A stretch of 59,842 nucleotides of DNA from the IMG/VR virus record IMGVR_UViG_3300022924_000019, positions 1 through 59,842 of that record, one strand, 5' to 3'. The translations under genes were made by a program, and so were the position numbers. The notes below the pieces were generated by a model. That model ran no database searches, was not told the DNA's origin, and saw nothing but the letters and a program-made list of their open reading frames with translations. Each line of letters starts with the position of its first letter. Position 1 is the first letter of the stretch. Positions 7,605 to 14,220 of the stretch are shown here, piece by piece. This DNA is from a virus.

Positions 7605-8260
7605 CCGTGATCGACTCTTTCTCGGGCCGCTACCGGTTCCTGTCAAACTTCTATCCTGAGCCGGTCGAGTGGGCCGGGCTACGGTGGCCCTCGGTAGAAC
7701 ACGCCTTCCAGGGTGCGAAGCACATGGACCACGGATTTCGCGAACTGATCCGCACCGCACGCACCCCCGCCGAGGCCAAGAGAATCGCCCGGTCCCGTCC
7801 GGCTATCTCCGACTGGGACGATTGGCGGGTTCACGTCATGGACGCGCTCCTGCGGACCAAGTTCTCCGAGTACAAGATGCGGCTGGCTTTGTGCCGCACA
7901 GACCCCGCCGAGCTGATCGAAGGCAACACCTGGGGAGACACCTACTGGGGAGTCTGCAAAGGCGTCGGCGAGAACATGCTCGGCCAGCTCCTCATGAAGA
8001 TCCGGTCGGAACCGTTCCTCTGGAATCGAGCCGCCGGAGACTATCCGCCGGGCGCCGTTTATATCGGCCGGGGCACGCCCTATGGAAATCGTTTCGTGAT
8101 CGGCCAGGACGGCGACCGGGAAGAAGTGGTTCGTCGCTTCGAGTGCGAAGTACTGCCGACGCTCGACGTCTCCGATCTGCGCGGCAAGCATCTTGTCTGC
8201 TCGTGCGTTCCGAAAGCCTGCCATGGCCGGCCGATCATGCGAAAGGCGAACCTCCCGTGA
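7601..8260 (+). CDS. NADAR-DUF4326 fusion, putative ADP-ribosyl-guanine hydrolase
   Basis: GTG at 7601 overlaps the upstream stop, with GGGGGAGGA about 8 nt before it. About residues 5-140 are a NADAR domain: FLSNFYP near 13-19, PSVEHAFQGAK near 30-40, then a helical half ending LGQLLMKIR. About 147-219 match DUF4326: AVYIGRGTPYGNRF, GDREEVVRRF and C-terminal CSCVPKACHG with three cysteines. Some NADAR proteins remove ADP-ribose from guanine in nucleic acid and act as antitoxins to DarT-type toxins (established for the family); an anti-defence role here is inference. Other NADAR proteins act in riboflavin-related metabolism. Confidence 0.85.
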   Translation: MTVIDSFSGRYRFLSNFYPEPVEWAGLRWPSVEHAFQGAKHMDHGFRELIRTARTPAEAKRIARSRPAISDWDDWRVHVMDALLRTKFSEYKMRLALCRTDPAELIEGNTWGDTYWGVCKGVGENMLGQLLMKIRSEPFLWNRAAGDYPPGAVYIGRGTPYGNRFVIGQDGDREEVVRRFECEVLPTLDVSDLRGKHLVCSCVPKACHGRPIMRKANLP

Positions 8261-9186
8261 CTGACGGACCCCAAGAGCTGAAGGGCACGTTCCGCAAGTA
8301 CCGGGATCACAACTTCCGGCCCGAAACGCGACTCCTGATCGGGCAGATCAATAGCCTGATCTCGGAGTACGACGACATGGGTATGAAGATGAGCGTTCGC
8401 CAGATCTTCTATCAGCTCGTCGGCATCGACCAGATCGACAACGACGACCGTGAGTATGAGCGGATCAGCAAGACGATCTCAAACGCCCGCATGGCCGGGC
8501 TGATCTCGTGGGACGCCATTGAGGACCGCAATCGGAACCTCGCCGGCCTGCGGACGTGGCGCCACCCCAAGGACGCCTTGGAAGAAGCCCATACCAACTA
8601 CCGCCTGAACTGGTGGGAGAACCAACACTACTTCCCGGAAGTCTGGGTCGAGAAGGCCGCTCAAGAGGGCACGGTCGGACAAATCTGCGACGAGCTTCAG
8701 GTCAACTTCCTGGCCCTGCGCGGGTACAACAGCCAGTCCGAGCAATGGGCGGCGGCGCAGCGGTTCCGTCGTGCGATCAACCGCGGGCAGACCCCCATCG
8801 TCTTCCACCTGGGCGACCACGACTACTCGGGCATGGACATGACGCGCGACAACCGTGACCGACTCGAGATCTTCTGCGGCACCCCGATCATCGTTCAGCG
8901 GCTCGCCCTGAACATGAACCAGATCGAGGAGTTCAACCCGCCGCCTAATATGGGAAAGTCGAAGGACTCCCGGAAGGAAGACTACTTCAAGAAGTTCAAG
9001 ACCTACTCAACCTGGGAACTGGACGCGCTGAAGCCCACGATCATCAAAGACCTGATCAAGGACGCCATCATGCGCATCCGGGATGAGGACAAGTGGGATG
9101 AAACTCTCGCTCGGGAGGTCTGCGACAAGCGCGAGATCGCCGAGCTTCTGGAACAGTACGGGACCGACGACCATGAAAACGCATGA
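8257..9186 (+). CDS. Topo VI subunit A / Spo11-like protein (5Y-CAP plus Toprim), 309 aa
   Basis: GTG at 8257 overlaps the upstream stop. The key signatures are in the right order: MSVRQIFYQLVG with Tyr52, matching the (R)(D/Q)I(F/Y)Y site of the 5Y-CAP winged helix that carries the catalytic tyrosine of Spo11 and Topo VI-A; WVEKAAQ with Glu132, matching the first Toprim acid; and HLGDHDYSGMDM with Asp187 and Asp189, matching the Toprim D-x-D. The length is close to a minimal A subunit. No GHKL ATPase B subunit is encoded, as in reported single-subunit A-like proteins of mobile elements. It may cut or nick DNA or handle topology; activity is inferred. Confidence 0.8.
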   Translation: MTDGPQELKGTFRKYRDHNFRPETRLLIGQINSLISEYDDMGMKMSVRQIFYQLVGIDQIDNDDREYERISKTISNARMAGLISWDAIEDRNRNLAGLRTWRHPKDALEEAHTNYRLNWWENQHYFPEVWVEKAAQEGTVGQICDELQVNFLALRGYNSQSEQWAAAQRFRRAINRGQTPIVFHLGDHDYSGMDMTRDNRDRLEIFCGTPIIVQRLALNMNQIEEFNPPPNMGKSKDSRKEDYFKKFKTYSTWELDALKPTIIKDLIKDAIMRIRDEDKWDETLAREVCDKREIAELLEQYGTDDHENA

Positions 9187-9463
9187 AGACTACATGACGA
9201 CGACCGAGATCTTCGCCAACATGGACCCGGAGGCGGATGATGACCGACGCTATCTCGCGGTCGTCTGCCTGAACCTGACGCAGACGCTCCTCTACCGGGG
9301 TTATGCGGACAGCCCGGAGGCGGCGGTTCGGAAGGCGGAAGCGAGACGCGATGAAGTCTTCGAGAAGTACTCGCGCCAAGACCGGCGGGACAAACCCAAC
9401 CATCCGATGAGCCGACTGGCCGAGGCGCTGGAACGGCTCGAAGCCCTAGTGGGGGTCGCATGA
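9173..9463 (+). CDS. Small hypothetical protein, 96 aa (paralogue of the next gene)
   Basis: ATG at 9173 overlaps the end of the Topo VI-A-like gene. The fold looks like a strand (RRYLAVVCLNL), a helix (PEAAVRKAEARRDEV) and a C-terminal helix (MSRLAEALERLEALVG). The same arrangement and C-terminal pattern recur in the next gene, so the two are probably a tandem duplication. No function recognised. Confidence 0.65.
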   Translation: MKTHEDYMTTTEIFANMDPEADDDRRYLAVVCLNLTQTLLYRGYADSPEAAVRKAEARRDEVFEKYSRQDRRDKPNHPMSRLAEALERLEALVGVA

Positions 9464-9738
9464 TGGGCCTGAACGTTTACGAGGCGGCAGTTGAGCCGGA
9501 GCGCCCTGCGCTCCGGTTTCTCTGTGTCTACCGGGTCGGCGCGCTAGAGCGGCAGGCCTATGGTGAGACTTCCGAAATCGCGCAAACCCGCGCTATCGAA
9601 GACATGGCGTTCTGGCAGACCGATCCGCTCGGCAGGCTCTTCGGCGCCCTTGACCGACTCGATCTCTACGTTCGAGGCCATCCGCTATCCCGTCTTTCTC
9701 GCGCCCTGGCGAGCCTCGAACAGCATCTAGGAGAATAA
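9460..9738 (+). CDS. Small hypothetical protein, 92 aa (paralogue of the previous gene)
   Basis: ATGATG at 9460/9463 overlaps the upstream stop. It shares with the previous gene a first strand (RFLCVYRVGAL), a helix ending near EDMAFWQTDP and the C-terminal helix HPLSRLSRALASLEQHLG, against HPMSRLAEALERLEALVG. Also has GALDRLDLYV. Function unknown. Confidence 0.65.
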   Translation: MMGLNVYEAAVEPERPALRFLCVYRVGALERQAYGETSEIAQTRAIEDMAFWQTDPLGRLFGALDRLDLYVRGHPLSRLSRALASLEQHLGE

Positions 9739-9740
9739 CC

Positions 9741-9980
9741 GTGGATATCGAAATTCCCGAAGGATCGGCCCGTCTGATCGCAGCGATCATGCGGAAGCTC
9801 GGCGAGACCCGAATCACGATCACGAAAGAGGACATGATCGACCCCGGCCCCTGCAAGATCACGGTCTGGGGCGAGCCGACCGGACAGATCACAGTTCAGC
9901 TCGGAGCCCTCGTAGACCCCGACCAGGGCGATCTCCCCCTGGCCGATTGCGCCTCGCCGCCCTGGCCCAGCGCGAAATAA
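9741..9980 (+). CDS. Small hypothetical protein, 79 aa
   Basis: GTG at 9741 two bases after the previous stop; AGGAG at about 9729-9733. Short helix then beta-rich (ETRITITKED, CKITVWGEPTGQITVQLG). Its stop codon TAA lies inside a copy of the palindromic motif, and the promoter of the gapR-like gene follows directly. Confidence 0.6.
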   Translation: MDIEIPEGSARLIAAIMRKLGETRITITKEDMIDPGPCKITVWGEPTGQITVQLGALVDPDQGDLPLADCASPPWPSAK

Positions 9981-10033
9981 TTTCCGAAAATCGTTCCGCC
10001 TCGGTTGACACCGCAATTCAGTGCGCTCAATGT
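9973..10033 (+). promoter_or_regulatory. Rightward promoter of the gapR-like gene with palindromic sites upstream
   Basis: CGAAATAATTTCC at 9973-9985 is a good copy of the palindrome, and CGAAAATCGTTCC at 9985-9997 a degenerate one next to it. -35 TTGACA at 10005-10010, 17-bp spacer, weak -10 CAATGT at 10028-10033. Here the sites lie upstream of the -35 rather than over the start. Confidence 0.6.
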
Positions 10034-10061
10034 GCGGACAACGAAAGCGGGAAACCAACAG

Positions 10062-10376
10062 ATGCCCTACCCGGACAACGTCCCCGACGACACCTTCAAG
10101 GTCGACGAAGACGCCATGGCCCAGGCGGCCCTCAAGCTGGCGTCCACCGACGCCCAGGGCCAGCTTAAGAGCTTCTTCGAGCGCATCGAAAACCTCGAAG
10201 AAGCCAAAGCGGCGATCATGGCGGACCTCAAGGAAGTCTACGCCGAAGCCAAGGGCGCCGGGTTCCTCCCCAAGATCATCCGCAAGGTCGTCCGTCTGCG
10301 CAAGATGGACAAGGCCAAGCGCGAGGAAGAAGAAAGCCTCGTCGATATCTACGCTCACGCGCTCGGCGATCTCTAG
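10062..10376 (+). CDS. gapR: GapR-like (DUF2312) nucleoid protein, 104 aa
   Basis: ATG at 10062. After about 30 acidic residues the rest matches GapR of Caulobacter closely: DAQGQLKSFFERIENLEE, a helix KAAIMADLKEVYAEAKG, GFLPKIIRKVVRLRKMD and KREEEESLVDIYAHALG. GapR is a small helical protein that binds overtwisted, AT-rich DNA ahead of polymerases and stimulates topoisomerases (family knowledge). A phage copy beside a Topo VI-A-like and a ParB-like gene suggests control of DNA topology during phage replication (inference). The family is alphaproteobacterial, which points to the host. Confidence 0.9.
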   Translation: MPYPDNVPDDTFKVDEDAMAQAALKLASTDAQGQLKSFFERIENLEEAKAAIMADLKEVYAEAKGAGFLPKIIRKVVRLRKMDKAKREEEESLVDIYAHALGDL

Positions 10377-10378
10377 CC

Positions 10379-10618
10379 GTGCGGGGAGACGAGGACTACG
10401 AAGCCGGAATCCCTGACGACGACTTCGACGCGGACGACTTTGTCGATGATCTGGATATCTCGGCTCGCCGCCGCAACTCCGCCAAATGGCTCGCCGAACA
10501 AGAAGCCAAACAGGCGAAATACTCGAACTATCGTGCCGCTTGGCGCAAAGAAGTTACTTTGAGACAGTTCCCCTACCTCCGAGGCGACTCGGACCAACCC
10601 AAAAGGACGAAAGACTGA
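10379..10618 (+). CDS. Small acidic protein, 79 aa
   Basis: GTG at 10379, two bases after the gapR-like stop. The first 28 residues are strongly acidic (IPDDDFDADDFVDDLDISA), followed by a basic helical half (RRRNSAKWLAEQEAKQA). The split charge could suit a DNA mimic or adaptor, but I recognise no family. It lies between the GapR-like and ParB-like genes and is probably co-transcribed. Confidence 0.55.
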   Translation: MRGDEDYEAGIPDDDFDADDFVDDLDISARRRNSAKWLAEQEAKQAKYSNYRAAWRKEVTLRQFPYLRGDSDQPKRTKD

Positions 10619-10619
10619 C

Positions 10620-11789
10620 ATGAGCAAGACCAACATTCCCGCCGACACCTTCGATACCGAGCTGCTGACCGCCGGCAACGTGCGCAACGCCCTGAAGGGC
10701 GCCGAGGCGACGAAGACCGACTCCTACATGGTCGCCCCCTCCAAGCTGCGCGAGATCCCCGGCTTCAACGTCCGTGTCGAGACCCCGGACTACCTGACCC
10801 ACGTCGCCGGCACCAAGGAGTCGATCAAGGCCAACGGCTTCGACCCGACCAAGCCGATCTCGGGCTTCGTCGGCAAGGACGGCGACGAAGACGTCATCTA
10901 CGTCACGGACGGCTACACCCGCCGCCGGGCCGTGCTGGAAGCGATTTCCGAAGGCTTCGAGATCGCCGCCGTCCCCGTGACCCTGCAACCGGCCGGCACG
11001 TCCGTCGAAGACCTGATGGTCGGCCTCGTGACCGCCAACTCCGGCCGCCCGCTGTCGGTCTACGAGAAGGCCATCGTCGCTAAGCGTCTGCAAGGCTATG
11101 GCTGGGAACCCCAGAAGATCGCCGACAAGCTGACGATCACCACCCGCTACCTCGACGACCTGATGGTTCTGATCGCCGCGCCGTCCAAGGTCCGCAACGC
11201 CGTGATCAAGGGCCAGATCAGCCCGGCCGAAGCCGTCAAGGCGCTCCGCAAGGACGGCGCCAAGGCCGCCGACGTGGTCGAAGGCGCGGTGAAGGAAGCC
11301 GCCGCCCGCGGCAAGACGAAGGCCACGCCCAAGGACGTGAAGGCCGCCAAGAAGAAGGGCGCCGGCAAGGACGTCCCGGCCGGTGAAACGAAGGCCGAAG
11401 GCTTCGGCAAGCGCAAGTCCGGCGTGGCGTGGTCGGCGACGACCAGGGGCGGCATGGTCCATCAGACCGGGACCTACTTCTTCAAGCAGGGCGACGTCCT
11501 GCCCATCGACGATATCCGGCCCGTCCGCCTGTTCCACGACGGCGACTGGTGGAACTTCGTCGATCCGGCGACCAAGGAACACGTCCTGATCGAAGACTCC
11601 ATCGAGATCGAAGTCACGATCCGCATGGTCGCCCCGGCCGAAGAAGCCGCGAAGGACCCGGCGAAGACCGAGGGCGAGGACGACACCTTCGCCCTGCCGG
11701 GCTCCCAGAAGCCCCAGGACGGGCAGGAAGGGCAGGAAGGGACCGATGAAGCCCCCGCCCCCGAAACGCCCGCCGACGACGAACTGTAG
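10620..11789 (+). CDS. ParB-like protein, 389 aa, without a ParA partner
   Basis: ATG at 10620 with AAAAGGA upstream. About residues 30-135 are a ParB/sulfiredoxin-type N-terminal domain with the DGYTRRRAV element in the place of the GERR motif. About 140-200 are a helix-turn-helix region (WEPQKIADKLTITTRYLDDL). About 205-245 are a Lys/Ala-rich linker, then a beta-rich domain with DIRPVRLFHDGDWWNF, and an acidic tail ending ADDEL. ParB proteins bind palindromic sites, so this is a leading candidate to bind the genome-wide motif (inference). No parA is present, so classical partition is unlikely. Confidence 0.8.
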   Translation: MSKTNIPADTFDTELLTAGNVRNALKGAEATKTDSYMVAPSKLREIPGFNVRVETPDYLTHVAGTKESIKANGFDPTKPISGFVGKDGDEDVIYVTDGYTRRRAVLEAISEGFEIAAVPVTLQPAGTSVEDLMVGLVTANSGRPLSVYEKAIVAKRLQGYGWEPQKIADKLTITTRYLDDLMVLIAAPSKVRNAVIKGQISPAEAVKALRKDGAKAADVVEGAVKEAAARGKTKATPKDVKAAKKKGAGKDVPAGETKAEGFGKRKSGVAWSATTRGGMVHQTGTYFFKQGDVLPIDDIRPVRLFHDGDWWNFVDPATKEHVLIEDSIEIEVTIRMVAPAEEAAKDPAKTEGEDDTFALPGSQKPQDGQEGQEGTDEAPAPETPADDEL

Positions 11790-11797
11790 CGGTCCTA

Positions 11798-11823
11798 GAG
11801 GCCCCTGGGCAACCGGGGGCCTC
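11798..11823 (+). terminator. Hairpin after the ParB-like gene
   Basis: GAGGCCCC/GGGGCCTC stem with a 10-nt loop, 9 nt after the stop; no T run follows, so it may be an attenuator or a processing or stability hairpin. The palindrome at 11838 follows. Confidence 0.55.
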
Positions 11824-11837
11824 AACCGTTCGTGCTA

Positions 11838-11850
11838 GGAAGTGATTTCC
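11838..11850. promoter_or_regulatory. Copy of the genome-wide palindrome between hairpin and gene start
   Basis: GGAAGTGATTTCC, exact match, ending directly before the ATG at 11851. Its first half (AGGAAG with the preceding A) is also the only plausible Shine-Dalgarno, so a bound protein or RNA structure would affect both processes. Confidence 0.7.
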
Positions 11851-12093
11851 ATGGCCCATCCCAGTCTCAAGGAAGCTCTCGAAGACTTCGGCGCTCTCGT
11901 AGATGACTATGAGGGCAGACAGGCGGAGAGGAGAGCCAGGGCGATCCGGGCGGGCGACAACTCCTGCCAGTCCTACCAAGCGTCCTCCGAGATGGTCTGT
12001 ATCCCCTGCGGCCTCCGGTACGACGTGAACGACCCGGACCCACCGGTCTGCCGACGAACAGGACTGCCGGCCCGCTCCTCGGGTCGTCGATAG
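11851..12093 (+). CDS. Small Cys-containing protein, 80 aa
   Basis: ATG at 11851 is preferred to the in-frame GTG at 11842, which lies inside the palindrome. A helical N-terminus (LKEALEDFGALVDDYEG) is followed by a Cys set C-x2-C-x13-C near residues 50-68 (CIPCGLRYDVND), possibly a zinc site lacking one ligand. Last gene of the rightward block. Confidence 0.6.
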   Translation: MAHPSLKEALEDFGALVDDYEGRQAERRARAIRAGDNSCQSYQASSEMVCIPCGLRYDVNDPDPPVCRRTGLPARSSGRR

Positions 12094-12094
12094 C

Positions 12095-12133
12095 AGAAGG
12101 CCCGCCGGAGCGATCCAGCGGGCCTTCTCTTTG
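12095..12133. terminator. Bidirectional terminator between convergent blocks
   Basis: An 11-bp perfect stem AGAAGGCCCGC/GCGGGCCTTCT with a 12-nt loop, followed by CTCTTT on the + strand. The palindromic stem also serves the leftward block, whose last gene ends at 12158. Confidence 0.85.
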
Positions 12134-12157
12134 GTCTGTTAAGATCCGGGCGACCGG

Positions 12158-12418
12158 TCAGGTGGTGAAGCGGATCAGCTCGACGACGAGCGTGGCATTG
12201 CCGCCCGGCCCTTGGGTCTGCCCGTGAACGTAGCTGTCGAAGTGGCCGGAGGACTTGACCGAGACGATGCTGTTCTCGTTGTCGGGGAGCGCGTCGATCA
12301 GGGCGTGCAGCGAGGCCAGGACGCCATCCGGGAAGGTCTTGTACTTCGTCTGGGTCTCGCCCAGGTGTTCCTTGGCCGCCGCTTTCGACCGGGCCTTGAA
12401 TTCGTAGTTCCAGCTCAT
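12158..12418 (-). CDS. Small hypothetical protein, 86 aa
   Basis: ATG at 12418 with AAAGGA on the minus strand. Starts MSWNYEFKARSKAAAKEHLG, then a helix around LASLHALIDAL and two strands. Looks like a small alpha/beta protein. It is last in the leftward block after the lysis genes. A family of this pattern occurs at the ends of phage lysis regions, but no function is known to me. Confidence 0.65.
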   Translation of the reverse strand: MSWNYEFKARSKAAAKEHLGETQTKYKTFPDGVLASLHALIDALPDNENSIVSVKSSGHFDSYVHGQTQGPGGNATLVVELIRFTT

Positions 12419-12471
12419 CGTCTTTTCCTTTCGGGTTGAGGTCGGAGGAAGCGCCCCGACCGGAGAAATCG

Positions 12472-13173
12472 TCAGCCGTAGTAGCCGGCGCCCAGGCCCT
12501 TCGTCAGCTTGGCTTGCACCTTGCCGTAGGCTTCGCGCTTGGTCACCTTGCCGTTGGCGTCGGTGTCGAGCCCCTTGTTTTGAAGGTAACGCTTCGGGTA
12601 GCGCGCGTCATTCTTGTCGAACAGAACGAAGTCGTCCGACTTGCCGACGCCCAGGGGCCAGAGGATCGCCATGTAGATATCGCCCAGGGTCTTCAGCTTG
12701 CCCTTGTAGGGGCGGAAGTACTTGTAGACGAAGTTGAGCTGGTCTTCCGCCGTCATGCGGGCCAGGGCTTCGGTCGTGGTCCCCAGAGACCGGGCCGTGG
12801 ACGGCATGAACTGGATCAGGCCCGTGGCGCCCGAGCCCGCGGCGTTCTTGATATCCGGCTTGAAGGTCTCGCCCGACTCCCAGGCGATGCAGCTCATCAG
12901 GTCGTCCGGGTCGAGATCGAGATCCTGGCCGATCCAGAGAACCCGTTCCTTGAACAGCGGGGAGACCTTGGCCCCCCAAGCCATCTGCGGCTTGACCGAG
13001 GTCGAGCCTGGGGCTGGCGGAACGAAGCTGACCTCCGAATAGACCTTCGCCGCCGACAGCAGCTTGTCAAAGGCGTCGTCGCTGAGCGGCCCCCAGACGC
13101 CGTCGATATCGCCGTCGTAGAAGCCCGCCTGGGCGAGCTTCCCCTGAATGTACTTCTCGACCTCTTGGGCCAT
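12472..13173 (-). CDS. Endolysin: lytic transglycosylase with peptidoglycan-binding domain, 233 aa
   Basis: About residues 8-43 look like a PG-binding domain (GKLAQAGFYDGDIDGVWG). About 78-200 are an SLT-type transglycosylase: CIAWESGE with Glu99 as the likely catalytic residue, and ATGLIQFMPSTARSLG as the G-L-x-Q motif. Near 205-216 DTDANGKVTKRE resembles a calcium-binding EF-hand loop. It should cleave the glycan strands of peptidoglycan. No signal peptide is seen, so release probably depends on a holin. Its ATG overlaps the stop of the membrane protein upstream. Confidence 0.88.
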   Translation of the reverse strand: MAQEVEKYIQGKLAQAGFYDGDIDGVWGPLSDDAFDKLLSAAKVYSEVSFVPPAPGSTSVKPQMAWGAKVSPLFKERVLWIGQDLDLDPDDLMSCIAWESGETFKPDIKNAAGSGATGLIQFMPSTARSLGTTTEALARMTAEDQLNFVYKYFRPYKGKLKTLGDIYMAILWPLGVGKSDDFVLFDKNDARYPKRYLQNKGLDTDANGKVTKREAYGKVQAKLTKGLGAGYYG

Positions 13174-13646
13174 CAGATCAGTCCTTCTTCACGGGCACGT
13201 CGTTCAAACGCGCTCAGGTAGTCGCCGCTGAACTTGGCGGCCTCGACTTGGTAGGTGGAAAGCTGGTCCTTGATCCGAGCGATCGCGCTCTCGACTTCGT
13301 TCATCGCAATGGCTCGGGCGACGGCCGGATCTTCGGCGGCCGGCGGCTGTCCTCCGCTTGCCACGGCTGCCGCGTTGCGGACCTGTTCGGACTTCGAGCC
13401 GTCGAAGTAGAACTTGATCACGACGCCGACGCCGCTGGTGAACAGCGACCCGATCATGACGTTGAAGAAGTCTCGGTTCGCATCGGGAACCTTGACGAAG
13501 AACAGCAGGATCATCACGGCGCCGACCACGGCCACGAGCATGAGGGCGAGGACGGAATGCGTTTCCGTGAACAGGTCCCAGAAATTGCGTCGCGCCGGGC
13601 CGCTATCTGGCCGGGGTCCACCTTCAACGATATTCTTCTCGGCCAT
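13173..13646 (-). CDS. Membrane protein of the lysis cassette, holin candidate, 157 aa
   Basis: Start at ATG 13646 (AAGGACA upstream), in a TGATGG overlap with the gene before it; the longer frame to 13670 is less likely. Two hydrophobic segments at about residues 25-45 (LALMLVAVVGAVMILLFFV) and 55-72 (GSLFTSGVGVVIKFYF), then a charged, partly helical C-terminus. Position directly before the endolysin, two TM segments and a cytoplasmic tail fit a holin or pinholin; this is inferred from context. Confidence 0.65.
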   Translation of the reverse strand: MAEKNIVEGGPRPDSGPARRNFWDLFTETHSVLALMLVAVVGAVMILLFFVKVPDANRDFFNVMIGSLFTSGVGVVIKFYFDGSKSEQVRNAAAVASGGQPPAAEDPAVARAIAMNEVESAIARIKDQLSTYQVEAAKFSGDYLSAFERRAREEGLI

Positions 13647-14134
13647 CAGCCTTGTCCTTCTGCCGCCCACTCGACGACTTTGCCGGGGCCGCTGACGGCC
13701 AGGGTGGCAAGCTGCCGTTGAATGGACGTAATGTCCCGTTTGATCGCGGCCATGTCTTGGTTCTGGCCTTCATGGTGTGCGTCGAACCGGGCGCCCAGGC
13801 GGGCCAGCTCTTCGCGCAGATCTTGTAGGCCCGCCGTGTTGCGGTCGATATGCTCGACCTTGGCCTTCAGTGCTTCGTACTCACCGCGCGCCCTGGTGAA
13901 GAACTGGTCGCTGTCCTCCATCCGGCGCAGCAGGGAGTCGATGATGGTCTGAAGCGTTGTGCGGTGCAGCTCCATCAGCTTGTCTTGGGCCGCCGCGTCG
14001 CGTTCTGACTGTGTCTTCAGCGAGTCGACCTGGGTCTTCATCTTGCCCATGAAGAAAGCGAACATCATCCCTTGAGCGGCGAGCCCTACAAGGAAGATTG
14101 TCACGGTAACGATGACTGGAATCCACGGTGACAC
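13646..14134 (-). CDS. Membrane-anchored coiled-coil protein of the lysis cassette, 162 aa
   Basis: I prefer GTG 14134 (CGGAG 7 nt upstream), which places the TM segment right at the N-terminus (WIPVIVTVTIFLVGLAAQG). GTG 14188 is an in-frame alternative adding 18 residues. After the TM comes a long charged coiled coil to about residue 150. An N-in TM anchor plus coiled coil suits an inner-membrane spanin subunit or a holin partner. Not assigned to a family. Confidence 0.6.
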   Translation of the reverse strand: MSPWIPVIVTVTIFLVGLAAQGMMFAFFMGKMKTQVDSLKTQSERDAAAQDKLMELHRTTLQTIIDSLLRRMEDSDQFFTRARGEYEALKAKVEHIDRNTAGLQDLREELARLGARFDAHHEGQNQDMAAIKRDITSIQRQLATLAVSGPGKVVEWAAEGQG

Positions 14135-14201
14135 GGGCAAACTCCGAGGAACGAAAGCCGATCCATCGTCCGATTCTAAGCTGAACACAAGTTTAGCGAG
14201 T

Positions 14202-14214
14202 GGAAACTACTTCC
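14202..14214. promoter_or_regulatory. Degenerate copy of the palindrome before the lysis genes
   Basis: GGAAACTACTTCC between the tail-tip gene and the lysis cassette; differs from the consensus at position 6. In the leader of the leftward lysis genes. Confidence 0.5.
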
Positions 14215-14220
14215 GGGTTG

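Noticed and set aside
9570-9584. GACTTCCGAAATCG as an inverted version of the palindrome
   Set aside because: The half-sites are in the wrong order, so a dimer reading GGAA-N5-TTCC would not fit; treated as chance.
10554-11825. Open minus frame of 423 codons over the ParB-like gene
   Set aside because: Gly/Val/Ala-rich shadow translation of a strongly biased gene; the + frame has ParB domains and a ribosome site.
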